Shown: positions 14,401-26,479 of the stretch, in pieces | How the letters are laid out: every line of letters starts with the position of its first letter | Numbering within the stretch: position 1 is the first letter of the stretch | Assembly: GCF_964340395.1 (NCBI RefSeq) | Contig: NC_135553.1 | Location: 18,762,501 to 18,826,500, forward strand | Direction: 5' to 3' | Origin: Glandiceps talaboti | Taxonomy: Eukaryota; Hemichordata; Enteropneusta; Spengelidae | Length of the DNA: 64,000 bases | Position numbers and translations under genes: made by a program | Notes under the pieces: model-generated | Told to the model about the DNA's origin: nothing | What the model saw: only the letters and a program-made list of their open reading frames with translations | The model's database searches: none

Positions 14401-16030
14401 CCCCCCCCCCCCCATATATCATATTCACATTACAGGTAGTTTTTGATCGTGAGTCAGTGTGTGAGTCAGACCTAGATTATATCCATTCAGGATATTTTGG
14501 TAAATTTTCATTAAGAACTCTGATTTGAAGTCAAAAAACATTTAAACTTTGAACATACAGTGACATTCCATTACGTAACAACATAGGTCTTCGACATCTC
14601 AACATTGCTATTTCGGAATCGTTTGTACCAGGTACGATTGAACTGTCAACAAGTTTTAATATGACATGATGTGTTAATTTTAGAACTTCATTATATGACT
14701 TCATTGTTTTGTAGAAGTATAATTATAATATTACACAATGATGTTATGGTCTTTGAGATATGAACTTGTATTACTAATATAGAGAAAGTGATTGGATATT
14801 AGATCTCAGATGATGTCTTTCATAAGACTTAAGAATACGTCATACTCTAAGAATAGAGATTTATGTAAACTTTGAAATGTATTTAAGTTGGGTTTTTAGC
14901 CCATCTGGTGAAAAAAGGAGGCGGAGATTGGTCAGGTAATGAAATAAACCAAGTGGATAGCTTGGCGTTCGTTGAACCAGATATGAACGTTTCCGTGTGA
15001 GTTCTACTCAACACAATCCAAGTCGGTACGGTAACTCGTAGAAGAGATGGGCTGAGAAGAAACTGGTTGGCTGGCTAATTCATCGTTATAGTCTTAAATG
15101 GAACAGACTGACGATTGGAACAGCAGTGCGAGTGAGTACTTTCCCGTTTGAACATTAAATATCGATAAACTGCACAGTAAGCCGGTCAACAACGTTTCAC
15201 TTGACCGTCTTGCAAATACTTTATAAGATCGTGGAAATGTTTGCTCTTAAAGCCAATTTTAGGCTATTCAGACACTTTCAAGCAGTGACCTCCGAGCTTT
15301 AGAAGACAGCACCATCAAGTATCAGAAACTATTCTTTATAACTTACGTAGGGTTGAAATATGTTCTTAAAAAGTAAAAATGACATCATTATAGTAAAGGT
15401 CAGCACATTTAATGGTAGTATCATTGTAGAGGAGATTAGGAGTTTTCAGGCAATTTTAGACTATCTTGGCAAATATTTCACATCTTTAAAAGACAATATC
15501 ATCTCAAATTAGGATAGGGTCAAAATATTTCAGAAACGTTTAATACCATTATGACAGTGAAAAGGTCGGTGTATCTGATTGTTGGTTGAATGCATGAGTG
15601 ACCTGTGGGGTGAGCGAGTCCTAGGGATTTCCCCCCTGGAGGTTTTTGTTTTTATTAAAGCAATTTTAGGTTATTCATAGCTTTTGGGATAATATTTCAA
15701 AGCTTCGAAAAGCTAAAGTAAATGTAAATTTTAAATGAGTTTCTCATGTCACGTAAAAATGGGCCCGTAACATTGGTATAGGGTCATTAATATTGCGAGT
15801 ATAGTAAAGTCACTGGCAAATTCAAAAGATAACTTTAGGTGGTCATACCAAGTGTATAATAGTGTATAATATGTATGTGTATAGTTATGTTTGAACTATT
15901 ATGTGAAGTAATATTAGAAACATGGACAAGAACAAATATATACATGTACCACAGTTCAGACAAGGCTATATGCTGTTGTAGAAAAGGACTTTTTTCTTCC
16001 ATCACAATCCAAAACACAATAACTCCCCCC
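11400..16030. repeat. Repeat module copy c (tandem ~4.5-kb unit)
   Basis: The unit begins near the acccccccc-rich stretch and a ccctaaccctaac tract (about 11,549), and matches the next unit starting near 16,030 (tract at about 16,147). It contains the hammerhead-like motif at 12,650-12,710 and repeats the 9.2-11.4 kb segment at 13.7-16.0 kb. A ~115-bp stretch at about 15,720-15,810 is absent from the earlier copy. All long reading frames here are fragments of repeat sequence. Confidence 0.75.
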
Positions 16031-18420
16031 CCCCATTCCACAATTTTCAAAAAGGCATGACCCCTACTGTTTTTTTTTCAAAAACAGGGTGACACCCCCC
16101 TACCAATTCACCGCCAACTCCACCCGGCCGAAGAAACTGACCGGTCCCTAACCCTAACTTCAACCCTAACCCAAACCCAAATGGCAGAAATGAGGTTTGG
16201 ATTCGCTGGCACCGATGGTATGGTAAAACACAGCAAATTTAGACGATACAATGAGTCAAAGTAAAATGTGACACTCCCGATATCCCACTTTCTAAAATAT
16301 GGCCCTCGCCTGAGAGCCCACTTGTAAAAGGTGATATCTCCAGCCCTCCCACCCCCTTATAAATACTGAAGGCTCTATATGATTTTTATTCATCCGACAA
16401 ATGTATGAATTGTGTTCTCATTAATTTTCGTTATTTGTTTTGTACATATTTGCTAAAGCTTGTCTGTCTTAACATCAGCTTTTGTCGGATTATTCATTAT
16501 GGATAATGAGCTTTTTTAAATGTCAGTTATCGATGTGTGTTATTATTAGGGAGCCTTCAGTAATTACAGGGGGTGGGCAGGAGAAATCAAACCTGGTTTG
16601 GTGAGTAAAATGAGACTCTTCCCAGATTCCATTTTCTAAAAAACTGGCTCTCCCTCAATTATCTAAATTTTGCCCCCCCCCCCCCCGATCATACGAGTTA
16701 GCACCGAGGAGTAGCTCAAGTGACATAAGTTTATGGTTCGCCAGTTACCTTTCTGAGCGAGATGGTTACCTTTTTAGCGGACTGAATGGGGTGCTATTAC
16801 AGTGGGCTCCGTCAGTTCGTTGGGTTAGGTTAAAAGTGCCATCAGACATGAAAAGGGACACGAGTATCAATAACAAGCACTTGATCCCACCACTGCCACC
16901 ACATTGATAATTTTGAAAACACTGGTTCTTTCCAACTACTTACACAGTGAATTTCTGTGAAAGCAGTGCATTAATTTATTCCTGTTGTTTGGATCTAATT
17001 GGCTGGCAGAGCAGAACTCCCAACGACTAGAAGATGCCCTATGCACATTGTGCACTATGTATATTGTTGGCACAAAGGTCAACATCCCCAATCCTGTCCA
17101 CAACATTATCCCCAATATCTTACCCCACTATTCAGTTTTTGTTCTTTCCTCTTTTATTTTATTTTTATACATTTTTAACACAATTTTATTGGATTCATTT
17201 TGGATTGGATTTCTGTATTCTTATTCTTTTTTGTATTTTAGCCCTTGAAAAAGACTGTATGTGTAGTCGAAACGTCGGGATTCTAATGAAAGGCAGACAT
17301 TTTAACCAGACTTGGACTTGTTCTTTTATTCAAACCCAAGTTATGCCATACTGAAGTCCTGTATTGAAAAGTTTGTTTTTGATAATCTAGATTTGATTAT
17401 TTTCTAGGCAATATATAGTTCCATAATGGATACCAAACGATTTTGGTATGTGTGTACTTCTATAATTTACACCCAGTCGGGTTTGAGCACAAGTTTTTGC
17501 TTTACTATCAGAATTTATCGTTGGTAGGCCTGTCGTTATTGGTTTTGTGTTTATACTACCATATAACGTTATTATCATCACAGATTAGGTTTGGCAAGTG
17601 ATCACGGCTACAATTTATGGTAATTCTTATGAAATAATACACATAACTTTATTACTTTCAAGTTTTGAAGAAATAAGATATATAGAACAACAATATATAT
17701 ATATATATTGACTAGTATGGATGTGCGCCATGTGGCAGCCTCCCAAACCTGCTATGACTGGAGTTTAAGCGAGTTTTTCCCTGTAATGTGGTCGATCCTG
17801 AACCTGTTCTCGTCATATATCATTTATGAATGTCCAAAGCCTACCTGCAGCAACTTATTTCATCAAGAGGATTTGGAAACTGTTGAAAAAAAGTCAATCA
17901 TCCTGATCCATATAGTGAAGGCTACAGTGAATGGTCCATTGTTTCAGCTGTAGTAACATCGCTTTATTATATGCAAGGGAAACTCAATAGGTGCCATACC
18001 AACTGTGCATAATAGAAACTACAATCTACTAAGTGGTACAATGGCAGTCTGAAATCTCTCGTCTGTTCATTCCAAACAGCCACCGCACCATTTTTTTTAA
18101 ATAGGCTACCGTGCATATACTCTCTTCTTTAATACGCACCGATTCTTTCACCAATCTTTTATCAAAAGAAATGGCAACTAATGTATTTCTAAGTATCAAA
18201 ACTAAGTATGTGATCAATGTATCATTTATTTAGCTGAAACTTGAGGATACCCAAAGTAATACTCAAAACAGTCCTGATCTAGTTAAAATAAGTTCAAAAT
18301 TTTAAGGAATGACATTATAGTAAAATATATATAAAATATTTTTACCTGTAACAGTCCTAAGCTTTGGTAAGAAAACCACGCACAGTAGAAGTAAATGTTT
18401 AACTTTCGCACAAGCCATAT
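16030..18420. repeat. Repeat module copy d (truncated)
   Basis: This parallels 11,430-14,140 up to about 17,370, skips part of the module, then resumes at about 17,390. A TA run at 17,691-17,707 starts a unique insert of about 240 bp (roughly 17,708-17,950) before the module continues with the ctcaataggtgcc phrase near 17,980. The array ends by running into the second repeat module at 18.34 kb. Confidence 0.7.
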
Positions 18421-20690
18421 TTCCTGCTTAGAGTCAAATCAACACCGTTTGAAACTATCAGTGGTAGTTCAGACTATGCTTGACGTATTATGTGTACAAG
18501 ACTATGAAATGTAATATAATATAATCACTCTCTAATGACCATTATGCTAATTAACACTCTTTCTTCTTAGAACGCTACTTTCCCATTTAATTTTGTATTC
18601 ACATTGACAGGATAGGAGGTTACACATGACGAAACACTATAAAGAAGGTACTTAGAAACTGTTGCTGGGGGGTGTGTCATTGAATGAATTTATGCTATCA
18701 TAGTTACGTACCCAAGGAAACAGAGTATTTGCACATTGGTTTGTAAAGGTTAAAGGTGTATTCAATCAATCAAATAAATGATAGGTGTACACAGAAACGC
18801 TCATTATTGTCTTCACCGTTTGAAGAAAGCTTATTTTATGCAGAGAGATATATAGCAGACCATACAGACTAAACGTCTTTCTTTTCCTACCCATATCTTT
18901 TGAATTTCGAATTTCGCAGAATATTTTGACCATTCGTTTGCTACATTTCATAGGAATTTCGGTTTTTCTCTAAAGATAATGCCATTATTTACATTAAAAA
19001 CTCTGTATGTACGTTTAAGTTAAAAACAATAGGTCTTCTATTTCAGAATTCTGATATAAAAAACTCTTCGTCTAATGGGAATTACATCTTTTTTGTAATT
19101 GTTCCCAAGGTAAGCAGAACCAGTAGGATTGACGTATGGAAAAGACCGCATCACCCTGAGACTGTATTGCGTCCGGACCCGCCACTTTACATGCATTTAC
19201 ACTCGCAAAATAGTAATTACGTACATCAGACTCGGTGATAGTAAAGGTAATTCTTCTTCATCAATTTAAACGCGTAAGGAGGCAAAGCACAGAAATGGTT
19301 CAAACGATCAGGAAACTGTCGACTATTGTATTTGATTTACTTTTGTAGGATATGTAACTGCATCTAACCCCTCCCACAAACGTCGCAAATCCTTTTTGTT
19401 GAACTGGTCTTCAGGGTTTCCGCTACATCACTGTTTAGCCATCGTGCCTTTCTATACATAGATGCATCCGCTACCTTGATGGCTTCTGACTTGGCTTTTA
19501 ATTTTAAGCGAACATCTCTTTTGAATCATGGTTTCCCATTCGGATAACTGAGAACCAACTTTATTTGAATGCAAGATTCTATGCAAAAGTTTATGTAATC
19601 TTTTACCATATCTGTCTCCTGTAGATGATTCTTTAAATACTGACAACTCAGTTAACTCCAGGCAGCCTTGCAATTGGAGACACATAACAGAATTGTCACA
19701 CTAGCACTGATCTGATCTACTAAGATTCACAAGCAATCAATCATGATAACTGCCGTATGTCGTCCGAGCCAATACCTATTTACATATTTATTCAGTAATA
19801 AATATCAAACACATACAATTGATGAATGTGTGCATCTCAGCACTTTTTTAATGATTGAGTATATCATTTTCACATACACTTCTGTATATTGCCCCAATGA
19901 TGTATTACAATTCAGTGCAGCGACATTTGTTTTTCCACAAATTAAATTACTCCACCAATACAACGACTACAATGCATCCCCTCACACCCCAATCATACAA
20001 ATCAAGTGGTCCCACATGACAAACAAGCTTGCGATAGCAGATAACAAAGTTTGCGCCAAAAGTTGAAAAATACCCAGATGTTTTTAAGAATGAGATAAAA
20101 GTTCAAATGGCTATACTACTTTCGTGGAAAAATGTGGGGTTTATTTACTCTTTATCGCTAGAGATATGTGAAACCTTCTTAACTAACGCGTTATAAATCA
20201 TGTTTGTTGGTCTAGTGACGTGCAAGGCAGTAAAGATGTACATATTCTAATCAATTAATTACCATAACACCTTAAAAAGAGGTCCGGAAAATGCTCCAGA
20301 CTTTTGAATTTTATCATGGTGTTGACGCACTGAAAATGTACGGTTTTTGATAATCTAATAATTTTCGATATGTGTACTTCTATAATTCACACCCAGTGGG
20401 GTTTGAGCACAACATCTTGCTCTACTATCAGAATTTATCGTCGGTAGGCCAAATCGTTATTAGTTGTGTGTTTATACTACCATAAGACGTATGATGATAT
20501 CACATATTAGGTTTGGGATGATTGTTATCAATCATTCATACAACTTTATTACTATCATTTCAAAGAGCCACGGGGCAATGGCGCGTAAACTCTCTTCTTA
20601 ACGCATCGATCCTTTCGCCATTGCTTTATCAAAAGACTAATTATTAAATTAGGTATGTGATCACTGTATCATTCTTTTAGCCCCCAAACT
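18340..20690. repeat. Second repeat module, second copy
   Basis: The partner of 2,330-4,720, same orientation, about 16 kb away. The order of landmarks is kept, but there are many substitutions and a ~180-bp difference near 18,820-18,970. It contains the second dead reverse-transcriptase fragment. Confidence 0.75.
19140..19660 (-). pseudogene. Non-LTR reverse transcriptase fragment, copy 2 (decayed)
   Basis: The minus strand gives the same order as at 2.9-3.5 kb: a degraded LSEWE..IQKRCSLK-type block at about 19,500-19,560, ASMYRKAR at about 19,450, and the KA-GPD block at about 19,160-19,190. Frameshifts separate the pieces. It belongs to the same repeat module as its partner, so the copies arose by module duplication and not by independent insertion. 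Confidence 0.7.
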
Positions 20691-20744
20691 GTAGGATACA
20701 CAAACTAATACTCAAAACAAGTAACAAAAAGTTCAATCATTTTT

Positions 20745-20803
20745 ACCTCCCGTAAGGGTACGGGAGGTATTAAAAGGGGAATGTCTGTGTGTGTGTGTGT
20801 GTG

Positions 20804-20852
<49 letters not shown>

Positions 20853-22040
20853 GTCTGTCTGTCTGTCTGTCTGCCTGTCTGTCTGTCTGTCTGTCTGTCT
20901 GTGTCATCATTTTCTAAAAATCGGCTGGCTCAATTGTAATGAAATTTTGAATATATAATCTTTAGGGTAATGGCTAGACCTGATTAGGTTTTGAGCCAGA
21001 TCTGTTAATGTTTAATTAGAGAAATTTGCATATTAATGAAATCAACTAATTATGCAATATCTTAAGACTGCATACTTAAATTTCAATATAATTTAGTATA
21101 TTCGTTAAACAAAACAGCATACATTTGTCCTATAAAATTCGTCGATGTATCTTAGAGCGTTAATGAATAATTTGCATTAATTATTTTTGGTAATTAGGCT
21201 ATATCTTAAGAATGCATACTTCAAATTCAACATAATTTAGAACATACATTAACCATAAGAAAACACATATGTCCTATCAAGTTTGTTGATGTACCTTATA
21301 GTGTTAATGAATAATTTGCATAATTAATGATTTTCGGTATTTAGGCTATATCTTAAGAATACATACTTCAATTTCAATATAATTCAGTACACACGTTAAC
21401 CTTAACAATCGCATATGTCCTGTAAAGCTTGTTGATGTACCTTTCAGTGTTAATGAATAATTTGCATAATTAATGATTGTTGGTAATTAGGCTATATCTT
21501 ACGACTGCATACTTCAATTTCAATATAATTCAGTACATACATTAACCATAACACATTGTGTATGTCCTATAAAGTTAGTTGATGTACCTTACAATGTTAA
21601 TGAATAATTTGCATAATTAATGATTTTCGGTAATTAGGCTATATCTTAAAACTGCATACTTCAATTTCAATACAATTTAGTACATATGTTCTATAAAACT
21701 TTTGATATAGCTTACAGTTTTAATGAAAAATTTGCATAATTAATGATTTTAGGTAACTAGGTTGTATCTTAAAAATGCAAGCTTCAAATTTCGTATAATA
21801 TGATACATATATCAACCATAATAATACGCACCTGTCTTATGAAGTTTGTTGCTACAACTTTTACCTTTAATGAGTATTTTGAATAATGAACGATATTCAG
21901 TAATTAAGCAGTATCATACACTCTTACATACATTAACCTAAGAAAGCACGCTTGTCCAAAAACAAAGCCTGTTACCATTGTTTTTTTTTTTAATTTAATG
22001 AGTTATTTGCATAATTAGTGATTCCCTTACGGGAGGCATT
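20745..22040. mobile_element. Terminal-hairpin element with TCTG microsatellite and ~147-bp internal repeats
   Basis: The left end is a perfect hairpin: ACCTCCCGTA (20,745-20,754), loop AGGG, TACGGGAGGT (20,759-20,768). A TG run and a TCTG run follow (about 20,787-20,904). Then come about seven diverged tandem units whose taatgaataatttgc phrase starts near 21,161, 21,305, 21,451, 21,598, 21,721, 21,868 and 21,996, a period of 144-147 bp apart from one 123-bp unit. The right end is cccttacgggaggcat near 22,024-22,038. There is no coding capacity, so it would be nonautonomous. The layout (terminal hairpin, microsatellite, internal repeats) recalls nonautonomous Helitron-type or Pearl-like elements, but the class is not proven. 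Confidence 0.7.
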
Positions 22041-22345
22041 CAGTTTAAATCTGGTACGGAATGTCATGATAGTACTTGAAAGGTAGACAATATATATAAC
22101 AATTTTTTACCTGTAACAATCCTCAGTACGAAAACCAAGCACAGTAGTAGTAAATGTTTAACTTTCACACAAGCCATATTTCCTGTTTAGACTCAAATCA
22201 ACTCCGTTGAGACTATCAGTGGTAGTTCACACTATGCTTGACGTATTATCTGTACAAGACTATGAAAATTAATATATGCACTCTCTAATAACCATTAGGC
22301 TAATTAACACTCAATCTTCTTAGAACGATACTTTCCCTTTTCATT

Positions 22346-22460
22346 GACCGATCGCCGAGATTGATTGACAGATTCCATTGACCAATCAAAGAGCGTAATT
22401 CCGCCATGTGCACTTGCACGTGTCACAGCCTACGACAAACAAAGCAATCTGTCGTAGTTT
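22346..22460 (+). promoter_or_regulatory. Promoter-like motif cluster, copy 1
   Basis: An ordered set of motifs, CGATCGCC (22,349-22,356), CGCCATGT (22,402-22,409), CCTACGACAAAC (22,429-22,440) and TGTCGTAG (22,450-22,457), recurs in the same order and orientation at 26,353-26,419. The CTACGACA/TGTCGTAG pair can form a hairpin. A CCAAT-type gaccaatcaaa lies at about 22,379. It sits about 200 bp before a candidate small first exon. It could be a promoter or the edge of a repeat. Confidence 0.3.
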
Positions 22461-22649
22461 CTGAGCGTGTATTGAATACAAGGGCCTTGACCTTACGATC
22501 GGTTCTCGTATATAATATTTGTTTACAAACATTAAAACTATCGTGAAATACTGGTCATGGGATCGGTATAATATCAATGATCACTATCCCGAAGGATAGA
22601 GAGGTTGAATATTATTTTTACACTTTCTGAAGCCGAAAAAATATCGACA

Positions 22650-24630
22650 ATGTTGACCTACACGATCAAGAAGATGGACCGCCATTACGGCAATTTACGT
22701 GCATTTTCTGAGGTATGTATGTTGATATTACTGTGATTCAAACTATTTCACCGATCTATTCATAAAATTAGATTTTTTCAGCCCAAAATTGCCTATGATT
22801 AGTGCTTTATCTTGTCGGTCATGGTGGCGGCCAAATTAAATGTTGGCCATACCGCATACGATATTGCCGTAGCTGGCGTACAGACGTGCATGTACGTGCA
22901 ATGTCATGGTGTCATACCCATACGCAGTTATTGGCGGTGTACCCCGTGCTTTCTGTGTGCCAAATTTTATACTCAACTAAAGACTTCATGTATATTTTCA
23001 CATCTAATGCTAAATATTCCTCTCTCAAGTTTGGCCCGCATAAATCCATTGTCGACAGTCAAACTTGTATTTCTGAGTACGAGTGCATGCAGTGAATGGT
23101 TCGGCCTGTGTTTGAGCCGTACTACATCCATCCATGGTTTGACAGGCAAACACGATTAATCAAATGAAATTTTACTGTAAATGTGCAGGGACATAGTTTG
23201 GTAACATCAATGAACACCATTTCTTCATTTTTTTATACTGGCCTTCCCGTAATATCGGTATATAGCCCTTTGAAAGAAAGTCGTCATTTCAATTTGTGAC
23301 CTTTTGACGGGATTGACACACAGGGTGACCTGCATGTTTTTATTTATTGTTTATATTTTATATTCATTACTCCCCATTATGTACTCTTTGGTTTCAGGGA
23401 TCACATCAATAACTGAATTTTTATCATAATGTGATATATCTTAATGGTGAAAGTATATGTAATATTGTTGGGCCTACATAGGCTATATATGCATTTTAGT
23501 AACTACCATTTAAAAAAAAAAATTTGACTGTTTTTATACTATTACCACTTTGACAAAGAAGTTATCAAATTTCTTTTAGATGGAATAAGAGGTCTTTTAT
23601 CTCTAGGTGTATTTCCTGTTTGCTTTAGTGAATCCAGATACAAAACAAAAATGTCAAGCAACAAGATTGCAATTAGATATCAGAATTTGTGTAAATACCA
23701 CTGACATGGCTCAAAATCAAAGTTATATTGTTGAAATATTTTGCATCACTTCTTGTGCATCTGATCCATTTCATTTTCAGTAAATTTTTTATTGAAATAA
23801 TAAAAGCAAGAAATGTGATAAATATCTTCTGCAAGAGCAACCCCAAAAATATATGAATAAACAAATGTAAGTAAATAAACAAAAAAACAAAGATGATTTG
23901 TATATGGGGAAAGTATTTATACTTGTACAGTAGTGGCCTATTTTAATTTGTACAACTGGTACCTTATTTCCCATTTAGTGTAATAATTTAGTCATGTAAA
24001 AGTAAGGTGACCTTTACCAGAAATTAAAGTGAAAAGAATGTTTTTATATAGTGAAACAACATTACTACATTTGTTACTATATAACCCTTTGTAGTAACAG
24101 TTTAAAAGTAATATCATGTCAAAACAAATGAAAAATGGTACTTCATTCATATTGTCAGGAAATTTTATTACAACTAATTAATTTATACTCGTGTGTCATG
24201 CATCATAGACATAATAATGTATATCTCACTGTTGTGACACTATGAAATGTTGAAAATAAAAAAGAACGATTGTTTTCAATATTTTCAGAAGACTTAGTGT
24301 TCTAAGTCGATGCATGTACATTTCCTTTATTCATATTCCTTTGATGACTTGTGTTGATAATCCATCTAACACCTAATGGTGACCTCAGCATAGCTACCCA
24401 TTGCTGTCATAGCAACTTAACAACAGTCAACTCATATTTTTTAGAAACAACATCTCCACAAACAATGTTGCAGTCGATTGATGCCTTGAATATCAGATAC
24501 AGAAGTTCTTCCTGTAAAATAAAACAAAAATATACATGAAACATGAATAATAATGTCATCTCCTTTCTTGTAATTTCAGGAGTGGTTTCTAGTGGATGTT
24601 GGTTTGCAGAGTGATAAAGTAACCACATGA
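22650..24630 (+). CDS. Possible two-exon small ORF (37 codons), unrecognised
   Basis: The first candidate exon is 22,650-22,712 (21 codons, MLTYTIKKMDRHYGNL...), ending ctgag/gtatgt. The second is 24,580-24,630, after a strong acceptor (cctttcttgtaatttcag), and continues in the same phase 0 for 16 codons to TGA. An aataaa lies near 24,975. No family is recognised. Support is only splice-site quality and phase. Extra exons may be missing, or this may be noise. The ~1.87-kb intron has no other clear feature. Confidence 0.2.
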
Positions 24631-26236
24631 AAATGTCTTAACATTTGAAATCCTCTGACTATGAATTAAAAAGGAGATCTTGTAGTGTCTCTGATTTAAA
24701 GTTAGGAATTTTGCAGCTGATGGATAACATGGCTTATGTATCAAAAATATTCTACAAGCTACATGAAAACTCATTTCATACTTTGCTACACCTTATTTCA
24801 TGACAATCAATAGTAACAATTCCTTTGGAATTTCTTTTCTGTTTATAAATATTACAAGACATTATCAAAGACAAACAAACATTGGACTTATTGTCATTTT
24901 AAGGAGATTTTGTATTTGGTGTTGGATAATTAAATCACTTCATGAATTGTGAATTTCAAGTTCTTTTCCTTGTGTAATAAATTAGAAATTGTAAAAAAAA
25001 ATGTCAATTACTATTGTGTAGTTGTATTCAAATGAACTTTACAAATTCTATGATCTAGGAATTTATTTTTTGCGTCTCTATATTTGCCATTTAAAAAAAA
25101 AATATCTGGGCTTCACTGGCTTCACAGTTTATATTGGTTCACTTTTGTCAGTGTGGGGGGCCAGTAATGGATGATTGCTTGTAAATGCCAGACAAAGAAA
25201 TATCCATTTTTGGAGAGCTACAACTTGCTCAGTGCCACAAAGTTAACACTGACTAGGCAAGTTTGAAATAAATATACAACTAGAAAAAAAATTAACATAA
25301 AATTAGGAAGTATTTGTTGATCCACTGGACTTCAGAAAGAAAAGAACGTTTTTTTTATTACCATAAGTTATTGTTATGATTATGATTATCAGAAATTGAT
25401 ACTCTGAGAGTATCAGACAGAAAATAATATGCAAAATAACTACAGTTTGAGGTAAACTTAAACGAGTGTCTATTTTTTCAAGTCTAATATGTGTTTCTTT
25501 TTTTTCACTGTGCAATGCTTGTGAAAGAAATAGAATTTAGAGTAGAAATGATATGGTACGTTGCAGTTGACTTACGTTGTCGTGTGCAGTGAATAGTTAA
25601 TTGATGGCGACTGTTATTTCAGAAAATCGTTGAGTTTTGCAGTTATAACGGTCGGCACGACTGACATTTAAAAAATTGTGAATTCAAGGGTGTTTTTTCC
25701 CCCTTCAGTTTGCCTACTATACGCCTCTACACTGCACGTACGTCGTCAACATATTACATACCGTGCAGGCCAGGACGCTTATTTCAACTTTTTGATACAT
25801 CGTATCCTGAAAGTCAAACAAGTGACCTCTCATACCGTAAAATGCTATAAATTGCGCTGTTTCTACTTTTTGCATTTATTTGTATTGAAAGAATAGACAT
25901 TGCTATGTAATACCATTGAGGATACAAATCAAACCATTTTTTTCGTCAATAACAAACTTGTTATTCATAATATTCTATATCGTAGCGATGCAACGGTGAA
26001 TCATATTAGTTTACTTCTCATCTGATGATTTATCACGGTCACCTAGTGGAATTTATTGTAAAACAAAAAGTATTGCTATGAAATGTGAAAATCAATGAAA
26101 ACATCAGTGAAATAAATAAATACGTACCCAGCTGTACAGGAACGGGGACGGCTATGATGTAAAATCTTATTCAACATGCATCTGCCATGTGGTTTCTCAT
26201 ACTTCGATAAAATTTGATGAACTGACACTACCCGAA

Positions 26237-26374
26237 CTAAAATAAATTGTTTCCATCGATGTACCGACCGTAGGAAAGCATATGATACACCATCTTTGCC
26301 TTGGTGGCAGTGGAACAATAAAGAACTCTCAAATTATGAATAGCATTTTCAGCGATCGCCACGTTGGACGCCAT
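26237..26374 (-). CDS. Short unrecognised ORF beginning in a promoter-like cluster
   Basis: A 45-codon minus-strand frame starts at an ATG in the context aaaacATGGCG, close to the ATGGCG motif typical of some animal promoters, and runs to a TAG. It begins MASNVAIAENAIHNLRVLY. It overlaps the second copy of the CGATCGCC/CGCCATGT/CTACGACAA cluster. No domain is recognised. It may be a first coding exon of an unseen gene, or chance. Confidence 0.2.
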   Translation of the reverse strand: MASNVAIAENAIHNLRVLYCSTATKAKMVYHMLSYGRYIDGNNLF

Positions 26375-26470
26375 GTTTTACCTACGACAAACCATGCAAA
26401 ACGTGCGAAGTTGTCGTAGTAGCAACGGTAACTAAGGGGGGCGTGGCTACAGTGCTCAGGGCGATCGGTC
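26353..26470. promoter_or_regulatory. Promoter-like motif cluster, copy 2
   Basis: CGATCGCC (26,353-26,360), CGCCATGT (26,369-26,376), CCTACGACAAAC (26,381-26,392) and TGTCGTAG (26,412-26,419) repeat the order seen at 22.35-22.46 kb. GGCGATCGGTC at 26,460-26,470 is an exact inverted match to GACCGATCGCC at 22,346-22,356. This is the most CpG-rich patch of the region. Confidence 0.3.
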
Positions 26471-26479
26471 TCACATTGA

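Noticed and set aside
17708-17953. 81-codon frame in a unique insert within the repeat array
   Set aside because: It begins at the edge of a TA run, has no recognised domain, and sits inside repeats. It could be a captured fragment but cannot be supported as a gene.
20804-22000. CRISPR-like regular repeats
   Set aside because: The ~147-bp repeats are diverged, directly adjacent without spacers, and lie in an animal genome.
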